DNA of 64,000 bases. Origin: Liolophura sinensis. Taxonomy: Eukaryota; Mollusca; Polyplacophora; Chitonida; Chitonidae. This document shows positions 10,200-22,524 of this stretch, piece after piece. Every line of letters starts with the position of its first letter. Position 1 is the first letter of the stretch. Location of the stretch: positions 1,185,001 through 1,249,000 of the forward strand of contig NC_088305.1 of NCBI RefSeq assembly GCF_032854445.1. Reading direction: 5' to 3'. The translations under genes and the position numbers were made by a program. The notes below the pieces were generated by a model. The model was not told the DNA's origin. It did not search any database and saw nothing but the letters and a program-made list of their open reading frames with translations.

Positions 10200-11870
10200 A
10201 AACAACCTAAAACACAAGTTCCCAAGGGTATATGTAAGAAATAATTGTATATGTATAGTAAATGAAGCTGGCAGCGTGCAAGGGGAAAGCAGTCATCAGT
10301 TTAAAGGATGCTGGGAAGACATTCAACATTCTAGGTTTGATCTGCAAATCGGATTTTAGACATGTGACATTTTTAATGATCTCGTGGTGGCATACAGATA
10401 AACAGGTATATGTAGGCCATGTCTCGGTAACGCTATGATTGCAACTGTTCATTACAGCACTATACAGATTTAATAATTTACCTTCCCCCTGCCTCTGCCC
10501 GGTTTCCTCCCATCATATTGCTGGCCGCCGTCGTTTGAAATATTCTTCAGGACGGCATAGAACACCAATCAAATATAGAAATAAATACACAAAAAATAAT
10601 TTACGATGTATTTGAACAGTCATCAAAGTGATAAGATCCGGGCAGTGTATTTGGAGGAAAAAGAGCTGGTTGGGGGTGCGGGGGGGACCAACGACCATCC
10701 GCAGGTTGCTGACAGACATTCCCATGTCGAATGAGCAATTAAACTGCCAGAATCCGCAACAGCGTCCAATCAACTTCCTTTCGTATGTTCGTTCTATAGG
10801 TCAATACTACACCCTTGACTGGAAAAGCCTGGTTCATTGGGTTGAAGCACCAGACGTTCGATGAAGAGACAATCCTAAACGGCCACTATATCTCTATTAC
10901 TAGAGTATTTATTCTCTGACCCATATTGTACGCCGATTGCCGCAGATGGTCCTTAGAGACGCAATCTGCCTCTAATCCCCTAATATCGATAAAGTGCGCT
11001 GCGTGCGTTTGAGATTGTCAGCTTTTTCTTATCGGCGTGTGTAACCACCTGTGCGCTGCTTTGACCAGATCAAATCAGACATGTGACGTCCATGCTTCTA
11101 CCACCACACCCACATATGATGTCGATCTGTCAGACAAATGACTGTGTACAGGAGATCGCAACTATGCTAAAGACCTGGCCCATTTTTACAAAGATGTTGC
11201 ACTGGTACGATCTAGCACATATAGGACAATGGTACGGTAATAGCGACGTACAAAATATCGCACGACAAATGTGCCCTAAAAAATGTCGTACGCCGCTTTG
11301 TGAAAGTAAACCCTGAAGCCTTAGATTGCATACACCCAACCATGGCTGTGTCATACAGTAATGTGCATGTGTTTTTATAAACTTGGGGGCGGGCTGCGAC
11401 CAAGTGGTTTAAAGAAAAAAGAAAGCAACAGACCAAATGTATGTGATGTCACGCAAGTGCTGTTCTGCGCTTTAGTCAAATGATCAAGAATGGGTTACGA
11501 GTGACGCTACACTGTGTTTCCGGTTTCTCTAACATGGAGTACGTGTCATGGGCCTGCAAGAATTCAAGATTAAAAGCTGATTGATACAGTTAGATCTACC
11601 AAGCACGTCATAGCGAAATGGTTGTGGATGTTTAAGTTTGTTTCCATTCCTTTATTTGGAGGTATTAGGACACACAGAATGCGGGTTAATCAAACCGGGT
11701 CATGGACAGGGTATGTCTCCCACCAGTACGGTTTGCATGTCTGGACATGTAAAGTTGGTCAGCAACTTTCCCAAGGTCAGTGATTTACCCCGGATATATT
11801 CTGATTTCCTTCACCAAGAAACACTAAAACTAGCCTCCATCGCTTGAAATATTACTCACATTATATATTG
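10200..11870. other. No gene seen; SINE fragments only
   Basis: Apart from the SINE pieces at 10493-10590 and 10680-10730, the stretch shows no convincing coding signal or array. Confidence 0.45.
10493..10590 (+). mobile_element. Family A SINE fragment, 3' end
   Basis: CTCTGCCCGGTTTCCTCCCA, GCTGGCCGCCGTCGT, GAAATATTCTTCAGGACGG and CACCAATCAAATA follow in order. A short minus-strand piece of the same family (ACGACCATCCGCAGGTTGCT) lies at 10680-10730, so two fragments of opposite orientation sit close together. Confidence 0.8.
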
Positions 11871-11904
11871 CTTTGAACTATGGAACTACGGATAAGGCCA
11901 ACAT

Positions 11905-12155
11905 CGTACCATCGTTCCACCGCACTATCATGCCAAGCGATCCTATCATCGTACCATCGTTCCATCGCACTATCATACCAAGCGATCCTATCATCGTACC
12001 ATCGTTCCACCGCACTATCATACCAAGCGATCCTATCATCGTACCATCGTTCCACCGCATTATGATGCCAAGCGATCCTAGCATCGTACCATCGCTTCGT
12101 ACCGTCGGGTATTCGCTTCGTTCCATCGGGTATTCGTTTCGTACCATCGGATATT
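11905..12155. repeat. 45-bp tandem array with ACCATCG motif
   Basis: Four units of 45 bp carry CGTACCATCGTTCCACCGCA and CCAAGCGATCCTATCAT. A shorter 25-bp-like repeat with TCGGGTATTCGCTTCGT follows to 12155. Both strands stay open, giving spurious 15-residue-period reading frames. Confidence 0.9.
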
Positions 12156-12159
12156 CGCT

Positions 12160-12845
12160 TTGAATAAGAACACAAGAATACTCACGTGACCAGAGCAGTG
12201 AATTGTGGTCTTTATTTTCAATTTCCGCTCCACATACTTGTCCAACATTTTTTATATCATACCCATAATTTAAACTGCACAACCTCGGTTTCGACTGTTA
12301 GAACACGTTGCCTCGGGTGACGTCATAAGTATCAAAAAACAATGGCATAATGAGTATTTGGCGGAGTTCAGTATATTTTGACGGAGGTTGACACCAGTTA
12401 CCTAAATTGCTGTCGATTTTAATCTAAAGCCTGTTTCTGACATTTCCACATTTGACATTGTTCACACGCTGAAGTATAATGTAACCTTCATAAATGAATT
12501 TTATTTTATTAGTAGTAGTATATGACCTAACGGCAGTGTGGTTTTAGAGTTAGATTTCAGGAATGAATGATTATGGCTTAACGCCACATCGGGTTGGATG
12601 TCAGGAAATTTTGTTATAAAACACAATTGGCTGAGACAGTAGTTTAGTCTGTGTTACTGTCTAACAACACATTTTTTCTAACAACACATTGGTGCAGTTA
12701 TTGTAAAACAAATTATTATCCACCCATAAAGTCCTGCATGCAAATTGTTCTTGAATAAATATAACGTCACCTGAGACAATAAGTTTTTGGCGTTGAAATC
12801 AGGCCTATGGAGTTATTATAGAAAGTATTTTAACTGCATTTTCCT
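12160..12845. other. No gene seen
   Basis: This is unique AT-rich sequence between a tandem array and a SINE, without recognisable genes. Confidence 0.45.
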
Positions 12846-12849
12846 TGCA

Positions 12850-13090
12850 ATATTTATTTATTTATTTGGTTTATGGTTTACGCCGTACTCAAGAATATTT
12901 CACTTGTACGACGGCGGCCAGCATTATGGAAACTGGGCAGAGCCCGGGGGAAGCCCACGAACATCCATTAGTTGCTGGAGACGAAGTCACCATGAGCTGG
13001 ACTTGAACTGGCAGTAAACGCGTTAGTGACAGGTTCCTTGGTCATTAATCTGCGCTAGCGCTCTAACCAACTGAGCCACGGAGGTCCCTT
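12850..13090 (-). mobile_element. Family A SINE, near full length
   Basis: Read on the minus strand it starts with a tRNA-like head, GGCTCAGTTGGTTAGAGCGC (A-box), then a B-box-like GTTCAAGTCCAGCTC. The conserved central block and GTGAAATATTCTTGAGTA follow, and the end is AAATAAATAAATA. Part of the middle is deleted. This copy shows best that the family is tRNA-derived. Confidence 0.85.
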
Positions 13091-13212
13091 TTCCTTGCAA
13101 TAAAATAAACGTACAGCATATCAATGTGCAGAATTTGTTGTGTGGCAATTTTAGTAACTAATATTAATTAATATGACTAATTTTCCAGATAGCTGAATAT
13201 AGGCGACTGGCT

Positions 13213-13480
13213 TCGTACCACCGCTTCTTGCCATTGTGCCATCACTTCGTATCATCGTACCATCGCTTCGTGCCATTGTGCCATCACTTCGTATCATCAT
13301 ACCATCGCTTCGTGCCATTGTGCCATCACTTCGTATCATTGTGCCATCAATTCGTATTATCGTACCATCGCTTCGTGCCATTGTGCCATCACTTCGTATC
13401 ACTGTGCCATCACTTCGTATTATCGAGCCATCTCTTCGTATCATCGTGCCATCGTTCCGTGCCATCACCGGGTGATGGTA
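13213..13480. repeat. ~42-bp tandem array with CATCACTTCGTATCAT motif
   Basis: Alternating CATCGCTTCGTGCCATTGTG and CATCACTTCGTATCATCGTA blocks give a ~21/42 bp periodicity. It shares ACCATCGCTTCGT with the array 1.1 kb upstream. Open frames on both strands are repeat artefacts. Confidence 0.85.
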
Positions 13481-13630
13481 CGATGGTACGATGGTGACCT
13501 TATCCGGCCTCCATTCTTAGTACCATATTCAAATAAATTTCACATTTTGTGAGTAACGCGAAAGCTGATGATCGGCCATAGAGCACGTGTTCCATGCCTC
13601 GGTAGACACGTCCCACTACTCCCTTTCCAG

Positions 13631-13713
13631 GATGGACACAGCTGTTGGGCCCAGGCAAAGTTCTTCTTCCTGTGGGTGGATCATCGAACCAATGTTTTAT
13701 GTCACAATGCCAG
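13631..13713 (+). CDS. Candidate internal exon, gene unknown
   Basis: An 83-bp segment sits between a good acceptor (CTACTCCCTTTCCAG) and a consensus donor (CCAG|GTGAGT). All three frames are open. One reads HSCWAQAKFFFLWVDHRTNV; another starts with an ATG one base in and reads MDTAVGPRQSSSCGWIIEPM. No neighbouring exon could be tied to it, so frame and product remain undecided. It could also be a chance pairing of splice-like motifs. Confidence 0.3.
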
Positions 13714-15580
13714 GTGAGTCACAATGTGCGGGGCTACTCGCTGATTAAGTGTTGTTTGACATCGGTGAGGTGATAAGAACATGAAATGTTTCCTCAGCTG
13801 TAGGCCTAGATACACCGTATATATACAGTTCCCGTAGTCCATGCTGTCATACAAGTCTTGCTTTAAAACACACATGATCTATATAGACAGTTGCGTGTGT
13901 GCGTGTAATTTCGAAATATCGACAGAAAAGTTAGCCGTATCAGCCGAATGCTGACATATAGAGGCGCTCAAAAAACTTAGCACAGCTGCATAGGCCTATA
14001 GGTGGCATGGTCAGATGCATTCAAGAGATGTTTTGAAGTCAGGACAATTTTTGCAGCTGTCCTGGATTTACTGTTCGAGGTTTTGGTTGGATGTTGAAAA
14101 AAGGTAGGTTTATAATGGTTATTTATTTATTTATTTGTTTACTTACTTATGTTTATTTATTAGTTTGCTTAAACGGCTACACGAGCGCTGTATACCGCTT
14201 ATTCTCACGAAAGTCTCATTGGCAATGGGAATAGGGCAGCAATGTTAGTCGCAATTTGTTACACGTCGCTGGTGTAGAATTACTCATAATGCTCTGCTTT
14301 CATAACATTTCATATACAATCACATTAAAACAAAGCGAAGGGAGCAGGCCTGGGGGATGCTTAGTCAACCAGCAGACCCCTGGTTTATGCGGGAATACAA
14401 ACAGTATAATGGGCTATAACGCAGAGAGTAAAACTAGAGCAGTGATGACAGTGTGATAGTTGGCATGAAATACATTAGGACGGCTTTCAGTGATGTTGCG
14501 GAACAGACAAAATGGCCAGCATGCATGAAAATCCAGTGAGATAAATATCATCATCTGAATAAAACTGATATGGCTATTCGGCTAAGCTCTTTTAAGGTCA
14601 TTCTCGTAAATATCTATACATATATTGTTTGGAATGGCATGGAACCACAATTAAAATTAAGCTTTCTGTCTGGTCAGTGAGCAGACGAAATATTCATTAC
14701 ATGAGTAACCTGGTCGTTGTTGGAATACACCATTGTTCCCTGGAGGGACCCTTTTTGGTACGCCGTTAATCGCATTCCCCAAACCCCAATGTGCGCGTCC
14801 AGAAAATGGCAGATATCAGTATTTCTCGTCGTATCAGTTCAAGGGCTTTATTCATGAAATGTCTCCCACAGGGTCTGGATTTATGGACGCGAACAGTAAC
14901 TATGATCCATTTGCCTGTGAAGATCATGCTACCACATATTAAATGCCAGACCTCAACATATCAAACTATAGTATTCACGGGTAGTGTGGTACGCTATAAC
15001 ATGAAGACAAGGAGGACGAGGCTACTACATCTGCCATTTGTAGCGTCCTATAGATATTGTTGTATCTGGTCGTGTTGTTATCCCGGCAAATTGTGGGAGG
15101 GTTTGGGCTACCTGCGTGACGCCTTGCAAATACATTTAAGGTGTGTTTACTAAACCGTAACAAAATTCAAAATATAATTTCGATCAGGTGATCACATCAG
15201 TGGGCTCATTGCCGCCTGACCGCTCGTGGACAGTGAACAATTACACCTGTAAGAGTTTACGTATTCATTTTGAAACAGTTTTAAGCGTTACTCCTCAATG
15301 TAGATTGCAGCATCAGGAAGGCCATGTAAATCATGAAACTTTGAAAAAATATAGTCCATATTTACAGCTAATTTTTTAAACTCTTTCATAAATAAATAAA
15401 ATATGATCCTATAAATCTGAATAAATTTAGTTATGTTATATCCGATATATCAGGAGATTTTTATGGCATGCCCACGTGAATCCGGTTGGGGTGCATGCAT
15501 TTCGAAACATTTAACTAATTATTCCCCCGGGCTGTGCCCTATTTCCTGCCACCATAATTCTGGCCGTACCATAATGCTGA
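13714..15580. other. No gene seen
   Basis: There are no arrays and no recognisable mobile elements. Short open frames near 14733-15153 have no features I could support. Confidence 0.4.
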
Positions 15581-15584
15581 AACT

Positions 15585-15762
15585 TGTCTGCTTCCACCAG
15601 TATAGTGTCTGTTTCCACCAGTATAGTGACTGGTACTTCCACCAGTATAGTGTCTGCTTCCACCAGTATAGTGTCTGCTTCCACCAGTATAGTGACTGGT
15701 ACTTCCACCAGCATAGTGTCTGCTTCCACCAGTATAGTGTCTGTTTCCACCAGTATAGTGTC
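15585..15762. repeat. 21/24-bp tandem array (CCACCAGTATAGTGTCTG)
   Basis: About eight units alternate between a 21-bp form (CTTCCACCAGTATAGTGTCTG) and a 24-bp form (GACTGGTACTTCCACC). Both lengths are multiples of three, so open frames on both strands are expected and were not called as genes. Confidence 0.9.
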
Positions 15763-16002
15763 CATATATTGCGATGCGTCACAAATGCGATAAAGATCGT
15801 CAGTAACTTGCCATGGGTCAGTGGTTCAGTCCGGCAATTTTGCTTTCCTCTTCCCATGAAAAGCCATCGTATCAGTGAAAAATTATTGATATGGATTTAA
15901 GGAAAACGGATAAATAAATATATAAACAAATAATTATATAAATCCATAAATAAATAATTAAATAAATATAACTTGACCAGTTCTTTCATTAGATTTAGTA
16001 AG

Positions 16003-16155
16003 AGGGAAGGTCTGTCAGCAACCTGTGGATGGTCGTGGGTTTCCCCCGGGCTCTGCCCGGTTTCCTCCCACCATAATGCTGGCCGCCGTCGTATAAGTGA
16101 AATATTCTTGAGTACGGCGTAAAAACACCAATCAAATCAAGTAAATCAAATCATT
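16003..16155 (+). mobile_element. Family A SINE, 3' two thirds
   Basis: Intact from GGTCTGTCAGCAACCTGTGG through the central GC-rich block and GTGAAATATTCTTGAGTA to AATCAAATCAAGTAAATC. The head is missing. A second tail-only scrap (AACACCAATCAAATAAATA) is at about 16390-16410. Confidence 0.9.
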
Positions 16156-16159
16156 AGAT

Positions 16160-17220
16160 TTATGATACAGACTCTCAAAATATCCAGGTTGATTTTTGAC
16201 ATTGAATACTAAGAGTCGACTGATTTATATCGGTCCTCCCCTGTACACTCGTTGTGATGAAGTTCTATATGATAATTCTTCTCTGAAACAATTTTCGTGC
16301 CAAAAAAAAAAAAAAAAAAAAAATAGCATCGCAAAATTACCACCATAGTCTACTAAGTGAATAATTCTTATGTATACTTGATTGTCGTTAAACACCAATC
16401 AAATAAATAAGGAAACACACATTATATGAGCTTCGGTTGTATAGATATTAAGCTTACAGTTGAACATGGTATACTGGTGCGGTTAATGAACCGTAATGGA
16501 CGGGCGAAAGGGTCTAAGTGTCTGCCCAACCCTCTAAATAACGTCACACGTGCTTCACTGGTCTTTTTATATTTCTGTCCTACCCCAGAAGTTCACTCGA
16601 AACACTTCTCATTGCTTACCAACAGTCGCTAGGGCTATTTGTAACTCGAGGCCAGCAGAAATAGAGTTTGGGGCCGTTGCCTGTGAAGACAGTGTCCGCG
16701 AGTAGGCTATATACAGAAGAAACAGTAGTTCGTATCAGACTATACAGTGCACGACGTACGTACTACAAGCGCGGCCCTGAACGCAGGCATCGGTTAACAT
16801 ACTGGCCCCCTTTTAGAGGCTGCGGATTGTCTTCTCTGCCCACATGTGTTAGTTGCTCCCCCCTGAATCGGATAGACGAATTCTCACTGAACCCGAGGGT
16901 AGGGCCATTCACGAGAGGGCGCGTGGGTGAGTGGAGATTTTATGATACCGTGCACAGGTAAGAGAGTGTTTAGTGCTCCTTTAGACCTGGTTATCGCGTC
17001 TTGGATATCTTTCCTAACAATTTAACAGTTCAGAGATGACAAAACGTCTCTTTTTATTCCCACGATATGATGCCTTCTTTAATCAACCAGCTGCTAGTTA
17101 CCGGGATATTCATACTTAATACCATACCCATATTCCATCGGTAACCCAAAACCCATCATAGATTTGTTATCTCACACTTTTTCGACCCCTGACATCGTTG
17201 TCAGAATGGAGACACAATAA
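16160..17220. other. No gene seen; A-run at 16302-16323
   Basis: A 20-plus A homopolymer is followed by unique sequence. Open frames near 16426-16961 show no domain or splice context. Confidence 0.4.

Positions 17221-17222
<2 letters not shown>

Positions 17223-17293
<71 letters not shown>
17223..17293. repeat. (AT)n microsatellite, about 35 units
   Basis: An uninterrupted alternating AT tract of about 71 bp. Confidence 0.97.
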
Positions 17294-17294
<1 letters not shown>

Positions 17295-17804
17295 TCATAA
17301 ACTAGCATATACCATCATTACACCAGATATCGTCCGAATAATATTCGAAACTTGACTCCAAAGTCTTCACTGAACGCGATGACCTTCTCTGAGTCGTAGA
17401 CAGGGCTATAGCTGTAACGGTTAAACCCACATGTCGGCACGCTCCGTCTTAGTCAAGTTATCTTACCCTACAGCCGTGACTTGTCATTCAGGACCAAGGC
17501 AGCTTGTTCCAAACGTACTGTGATACTCTCTCCGTTACAACGACGTTCTTTCGCAGCGTCAAACTGGTGTAAAATGTGTCGCGAAAACTGCTTCTATATT
17601 TGGTGAAAAAAAAACCTTTTGATAGACGTGCACTTAAAACGCAAATGTTAAAATTTTAGCATTTCTAAAATCACACATGTTAATTGCTGTACAATGTGAG
17701 TGTAAGAATCTTAAAATTGTTACAAGCTATAACTTAAAGTGTTAGATTGCAAGGCTTCTTAAAATTTATAATGTTAAACGCCCCGTGAAGGCTATGATCT
17801 TAAT

Positions 17805-17870
17805 GTGGTCCCCGTCGTATAACCGAAATATTCTTCAGTGCTGCGTAGAACACCACTCAAATAAATACAT
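17805..17870 (+). mobile_element. Family A SINE 3' end
   Basis: CCGTCGTATAACCGAAATAT, then TTCTTCAGTGCTGCGTAGAA, CACCACTCAAATAAATACAT. A diverged copy. Confidence 0.75.
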
Positions 17871-19379
17871 AAAATGAAATTAATTATTTAAAATTTCAGT
17901 AGACTTAAGACTTTAGACTTCAGTAGATTTCACTGCCCTCGAGAAGTGTTACATACAGTGTGTTCGCAATTGGAAAGGACCATATTTTTACAAGGTTTCC
18001 TCAAAAAATAATTTAACAGGTATTATGAACTAAAGCGACAACATGTTTTAGAAGCTGTTTTTATTCAGCTCTTATAGAAATTTTAAAAATCAAAATTAAC
18101 TTAATAGACTTGTTCGTCATTATCGTCATATGTATTAATCAATGCGTTCTGTAAGTAATATATTTGTAGTTAAAATATGAATTAAGAGTTTTGGACGTAG
18201 GACAAAAATATGTGTGTTGTAACACGATGAATACTGTGTTGTAAATAAAAGCATCCTAAATATAGTCTGAAGGGCATAAATTTTTATTTTCGTGATACTG
18301 AATAACCGCGATGACGCAGTTCAATGTAAACAAAATCGGGCACATTGTAATCAGTTTTAACCTCTCAGGCTCAATTTATTTTAGTAACCCGAAAAAGCAA
18401 CTTTTCCCGCTACTGTTTTGCCTTTTAGCCATATGAGCGCAAGGTACGAGTGAAGCGACATCGTGTTTCCCGTTGTTTTCCTACAACAGCCATTATTATA
18501 GATAAAATGCTGAAGCCTTAAAGTACTCTGACTGCAAGTTTCGATTTCGAGATTAGGCCTACACATACAAATATAAATCAGGTGTTGGTCTTATGTACAG
18601 CATTGCCCTTTAAAGGGCAAGATTAATTTCGTCACCCTGCATGACGTCATGGGGAAACATTGACGTTTATAGGCCTGAACTTCAACACCTCCCGCCCTCC
18701 ACGCCCCTTCCGCTCGCCTTTCAACACACAGGCACCACTTTAACGCACGTGTTAATTTTCGTGTGATATCACATGTAGGTCTAAAGATACAGTTAGTCAG
18801 CGGTAATTAAGAACACGTGATCGACTTGCTCTGCCTGAATTTCGTACGATAATTCGTGATTATAATCAAGGCCTACTCCCATGTCTCAATGTCATAGTGC
18901 GATAGCTCGTGGTTATAATCGAGCTTGTGTACTCATTACGCGATGCCATACATTCGGGCTGAACTGTCGTGTAGCACAATCGCTTATCTGAGGCAGTGCG
19001 GAAGAACCCTGTTACAGTGTATCTGTAAGCTGCGTAGGCAAATTGTCAATAAAATCCAAAAACCTTTCTCTTTCTGACCTATAACTCCTGACATTTACAC
19101 ATGTCACAATTACCCCCCACCCCCACCCCCCTCACCCTTTTTGTCCGGAGATCTATATTCTTTTTTCATTTTGCTTGCCTTGCGTGGTGTATACGCTCAG
19201 GACGTAAAAACTGAGCAAGTCACGTTTCCCAACTACAGGCACAAACACAACTGCAAACCACAAACTCACACTGCTGTGCTAGGATTACCGCGGACACGAC
19301 GAGATAACTACTCACAGCTGAGGAAATAGTACATGTACTAAATGGCATTTTATTGCCTAAGCAGGTCGCAGCAAGGAGC

Positions 19380-19482
19380 ACATTACATACACCCTAAAGA
19401 TTCCTTCGTCGTCACATGACTGAAAAATTGTTGAGCACGTTAAACCCCAAGCACTCACTCACTCACTCACTCATTCACTCCT
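19380..19482 (+). mobile_element. Family B SINE 3' end
   Basis: CTTCGTCGTCACATGACTGA, AAAATTGTTGAGCACGTTAA and the (CACT)n tail, an end shared with the copies at 22.1, 22.5 and 28.1 kb. Confidence 0.85.
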
Positions 19483-20149
19483 AAGCAGGTCATTTCTGAA
19501 AAGTTTCAGTCGTGAGGAGACGCACAGTGTGGGTTCAATCCCGGCTTTGTACAGACAGTTAATTTCCCTTTCACTGCTTATGGGGGCCTTGATGACAATA
19601 TATAAGCCGTCGACGACGCTCGTGTGTCCGTTTGGGCGATGTAACTTTCGTTGAAGAGCACTCTCCTGCCATGAATACGATGTGCATATCTGTGCGTAAC
19701 ATGTGGGTGAGTTCGTCATTAACTTGCCAAATGTGGTTGGTGTACGCTACAGACACTCCGGATACTCCTACCCACCAATATGGCGTTAAGGAAAATCAAA
19801 TAAAATAAATCCCACTTGTCGGAGGTTATCTGTCCATATCGATTATTATCATAATATCCTCCCTAGAAAACTGATTGTCAGACATCTTTTGACTAAGCAC
19901 AAATTAAATAAATAGAATCAATTTCTGCGAGTCATTTATACGTATATAGCCTTGATATCTTCATAATGTGACAAGTGTGAACATGTTATTTTTAAGACAT
20001 TATGATATAATGTTGGACATTACTAAAGTGTTAACTTGCGGTACAAATATATATATGTATACATTTATTTTCCACAACTATGCGTCATATACAAAGACAG
20101 ACAGTAGTTCCAGGACAAACGTGTTTTCTTAACATTAATAGTGACTTTT

Positions 20150-20300
20150 TATTTAATTAATTTTATTGTTTTTTTTTCTCACGCAGTACTCAAGAATATT
20201 TCGCTTATACGACAGCGGCCAGTATTATGGTGAGAGCAAACCGGGCAGAGCCCGAGGGAAACCCACGACCATCCTCAGGTTGCTGGAAGACATTCACACG
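20150..20300 (-). mobile_element. Family A SINE, headless
   Basis: The minus-strand copy runs from the AACCTGAGGATGGTCGTGGG block to the TACTTGAGAAT-type core and an AT-rich tail. It lies just before the 27-bp array. Confidence 0.85.
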
Positions 20301-20404
20301 CACGGCACAATAGAGGAGTAACCCAACATCATATAGCCTATCTACACGTCTACATAGCCAGGAAATGAAATCTGAGTGTAAATAACACTTATCATGTGAT
20401 TTAG

Positions 20405-21400
20405 ACCACGTCAGGCTACATGCATAACGGTAACACGTCAGGCAACATTCATAACGGTAATACGTCAGGCTACATGCATAACAGTAACACGTCAAGCTAC
20501 AGGCATAACGGTAATACGTCAGGCAACATTCATAACGGTAATACGTCAGGCTTCATGCATAACAGTAACACGTCAGGCAACATTCATAACGGTAACACGG
20601 TAACACGTCAAGCTACATTCATAATGGTAATACGTAAGGCTACATGCATAACGGCACTACGTATGGCTACATACATAGCGGTAACGCGTCAGGCTACATG
20701 CATAACGATAACACGTCAGGCTACATTCGTAACGGTAACACGTCAGGCTACATGCATAACGATAACACATCAGGCTACATGCATAAAAGTTACACCTCAG
20801 GCTACATGCATAACGGCAACACGTCAGGCTGCATGCATAACGGTAACATGTCAGGCTACATGCATAACGGTAATACATCAGGCTACATTCATAACGGTAA
20901 TACATCAGGCTACATTCATAACGGTAACACGTCAAACTACATGCATAACGGTAACACGTCAGCCTACATTCATAACAGTAACACGTCAGGCTACAGGCAT
21001 AACGGTAACACGTCAAGCTACATTCATAACGGTAATACGTAAGGCTACATGCATAACGGTAACACGTCAGGCTACATGCATAACGGTAACACGTCAGCCT
21101 ACAATCACAACGGTACTACGTATGGCTACATGCATAACGGTAACGCGTCAGGCTACATGCATAACGATAACACGTCAGGCTACATGCATAACGGCAACAC
21201 GTCAGGCTATGTCCATAACGGTAACACGTCAAGCTACATTCATAACGGTAACACGTCAAGCTACATTCATAACGGTAATACGTCAGGTTACATTCATAAC
21301 GGTATCACGTCAGGCTACAGGCATAAAGATGATACCTCAGGCTACAGGCACAACGGTAACACGTCAGGCTACATGCATAACGGTAACACATCATTATTCT
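20405..21400. repeat. 27-bp tandem array, about 36 copies
   Basis: The unit ACGTCAGGCTACATGCATAA plus CGGTAAC repeats with a 27-bp period and scattered variants (ATTCATAAC, AAGCTAC, AATACG). Because 27 is a multiple of three, each strand keeps open frames with a nine-residue period (HNGNTSGYM), up to 330 codons when phase shifts join them. No start context, splice signal or non-repeat coding flank supports a gene. Confidence 0.95.
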
Positions 21401-21409
21401 CATTCTAAA

Positions 21410-21920
21410 TAAGAATAATAATTAAATTCACAGTACGGTGTTAAACACCAGTGAAATAAACAAATTAACAAAATGACAGAGAGATGCTATGGTCATAAAT
21501 TAGAACTAAATGGTCTTTTGGAGAGTGCGTTTTTTTTTTCCTTTTTCACAGCGGAGATATTTCTCATTTTCAGAGTATAATAGCTCTGTCAGTTCCACCT
21601 CTCATTTGAACAGCATCTTAACGTTTACTTATTTATGTGCCTTGATGTTTAAGGCCCTATAATACTTAAATATGTTTCACTTATATAAGACGCCTACGAA
21701 GTTTGTAGGGTAGGGGAAAAAAATGGAGTGACTGGATGAAAGCAAAGTGATGTGAGTAAACAGCCCTAAAAATCTTGTTGACATGACATTTTGAACAAGG
21801 AGGAAATTAAAATCACAGCCTATATATCGTCAAAAGGGAAAAGTTGTACTTTATAGACATAAACCCGCCTTTTTCTCAGTGTGGAGTTCATGATTTTCGT
21901 TCCCAGAATACGTCCTCGTA
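21410..21920. other. No gene seen
   Basis: AT-rich unique sequence. A short SINE-tail-like GGTGTTAAACACCAGTGAAA occurs at about 21438. Confidence 0.45.
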
Positions 21921-21921
21921 G

Positions 21922-22045
21922 TTTATTTATTTATTTGATTGGCGTTTTACGCAGCATTCAAGAATATTTCACCTCTACGACGGCGGCCAGGATTATGGTG
22001 GGAAACTCGCGACCATCCGCAGGTTGCTGACAGACTTCTTGCGTG
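21922..22045 (-). mobile_element. Family A SINE, headless
   Basis: The TTTATTTATTTGATTGGCG tail, the ACGCAGCATTCAAGAATATT core and GACCATCCGCAGGTTGCTGA are present in minus orientation, with an internal deletion around the GC-rich block. Confidence 0.85.
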
Positions 22046-22114
22046 GCCATGGATGGGATGTGCCATGTTAAAACAAGAGGAAACATGTCACGTCACTCGT
22101 ACATCATGACATCA

Positions 22115-22435
22115 TCACCGGCCCCGATAGCACGTTTGGTAGAGTGTCCGTTTGGAACGGTAGATCAAGGGTCGATTCTGGGCCGGGTCACACCTAAGAC
22201 TTTATAAGAGAAAGTTGTAGCTTCCTCGCTTAGCGTTCTGCATTAAGGCGATAGTGCAGCGACTGGTTGACCTGTATCAGTATAATGGCTCGGGCAGGGC
22301 AACTTACTTGCCTTCGGTAAATCGTCTCAGTGAAGCAGCAAAAGTTAAAAGAGCGGTGGAAATCCGCCCTGTCCTTCGTCGTCATATGACTGAAAAATTG
22401 TTAAGTACGACGTTAAACCCCAAGCACTCACTCAC
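22115..22435 (+). mobile_element. Family B SINE, full-length type copy
   Basis: The tRNA-like head begins GCCCCGATAGCACGTTTGGT (A-box) with a GGGTCGATTCTGGG B-box about 40 bp on. A body of some 230 bp follows, then the conserved 3' end CATATGACTGAAAAATTG, TTAAGTACGACGTTAAACCC and the (CACT)n tail. It defines family B in this window. The head is not called as a functional tRNA gene because it is fused to the SINE body. Confidence 0.85.
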
Positions 22436-22524
22436 TCACTCGTACCTCATGCACATATGGTTAAGGGACAAACCAAGATTCGGGTATGCTTTTAGTCTGG
22501 TGTTGTCTGTTCTTTCAGACCACT

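Larger units (their letters stand above)
17294..20140. other. No gene seen; SINE scraps and a palindrome
   Basis: It holds a family A tail at 17805-17870, a family B tail at 19380-19480, and an 18-bp perfect palindrome at 18603-18620 near a CRE-like TGACGTCA (about 18641). No convincing coding region. Confidence 0.45.

Noticed and set aside
14733-15153. Open frames of 69 and 120 codons as a gene
   Set aside because: No splice, promoter or domain evidence, and composition like the surrounding DNA.
22115-22190. tRNA gene
   Set aside because: The A- and B-boxes belong to a family B SINE head continuous with the SINE body, and a clean cloverleaf was not confirmed.
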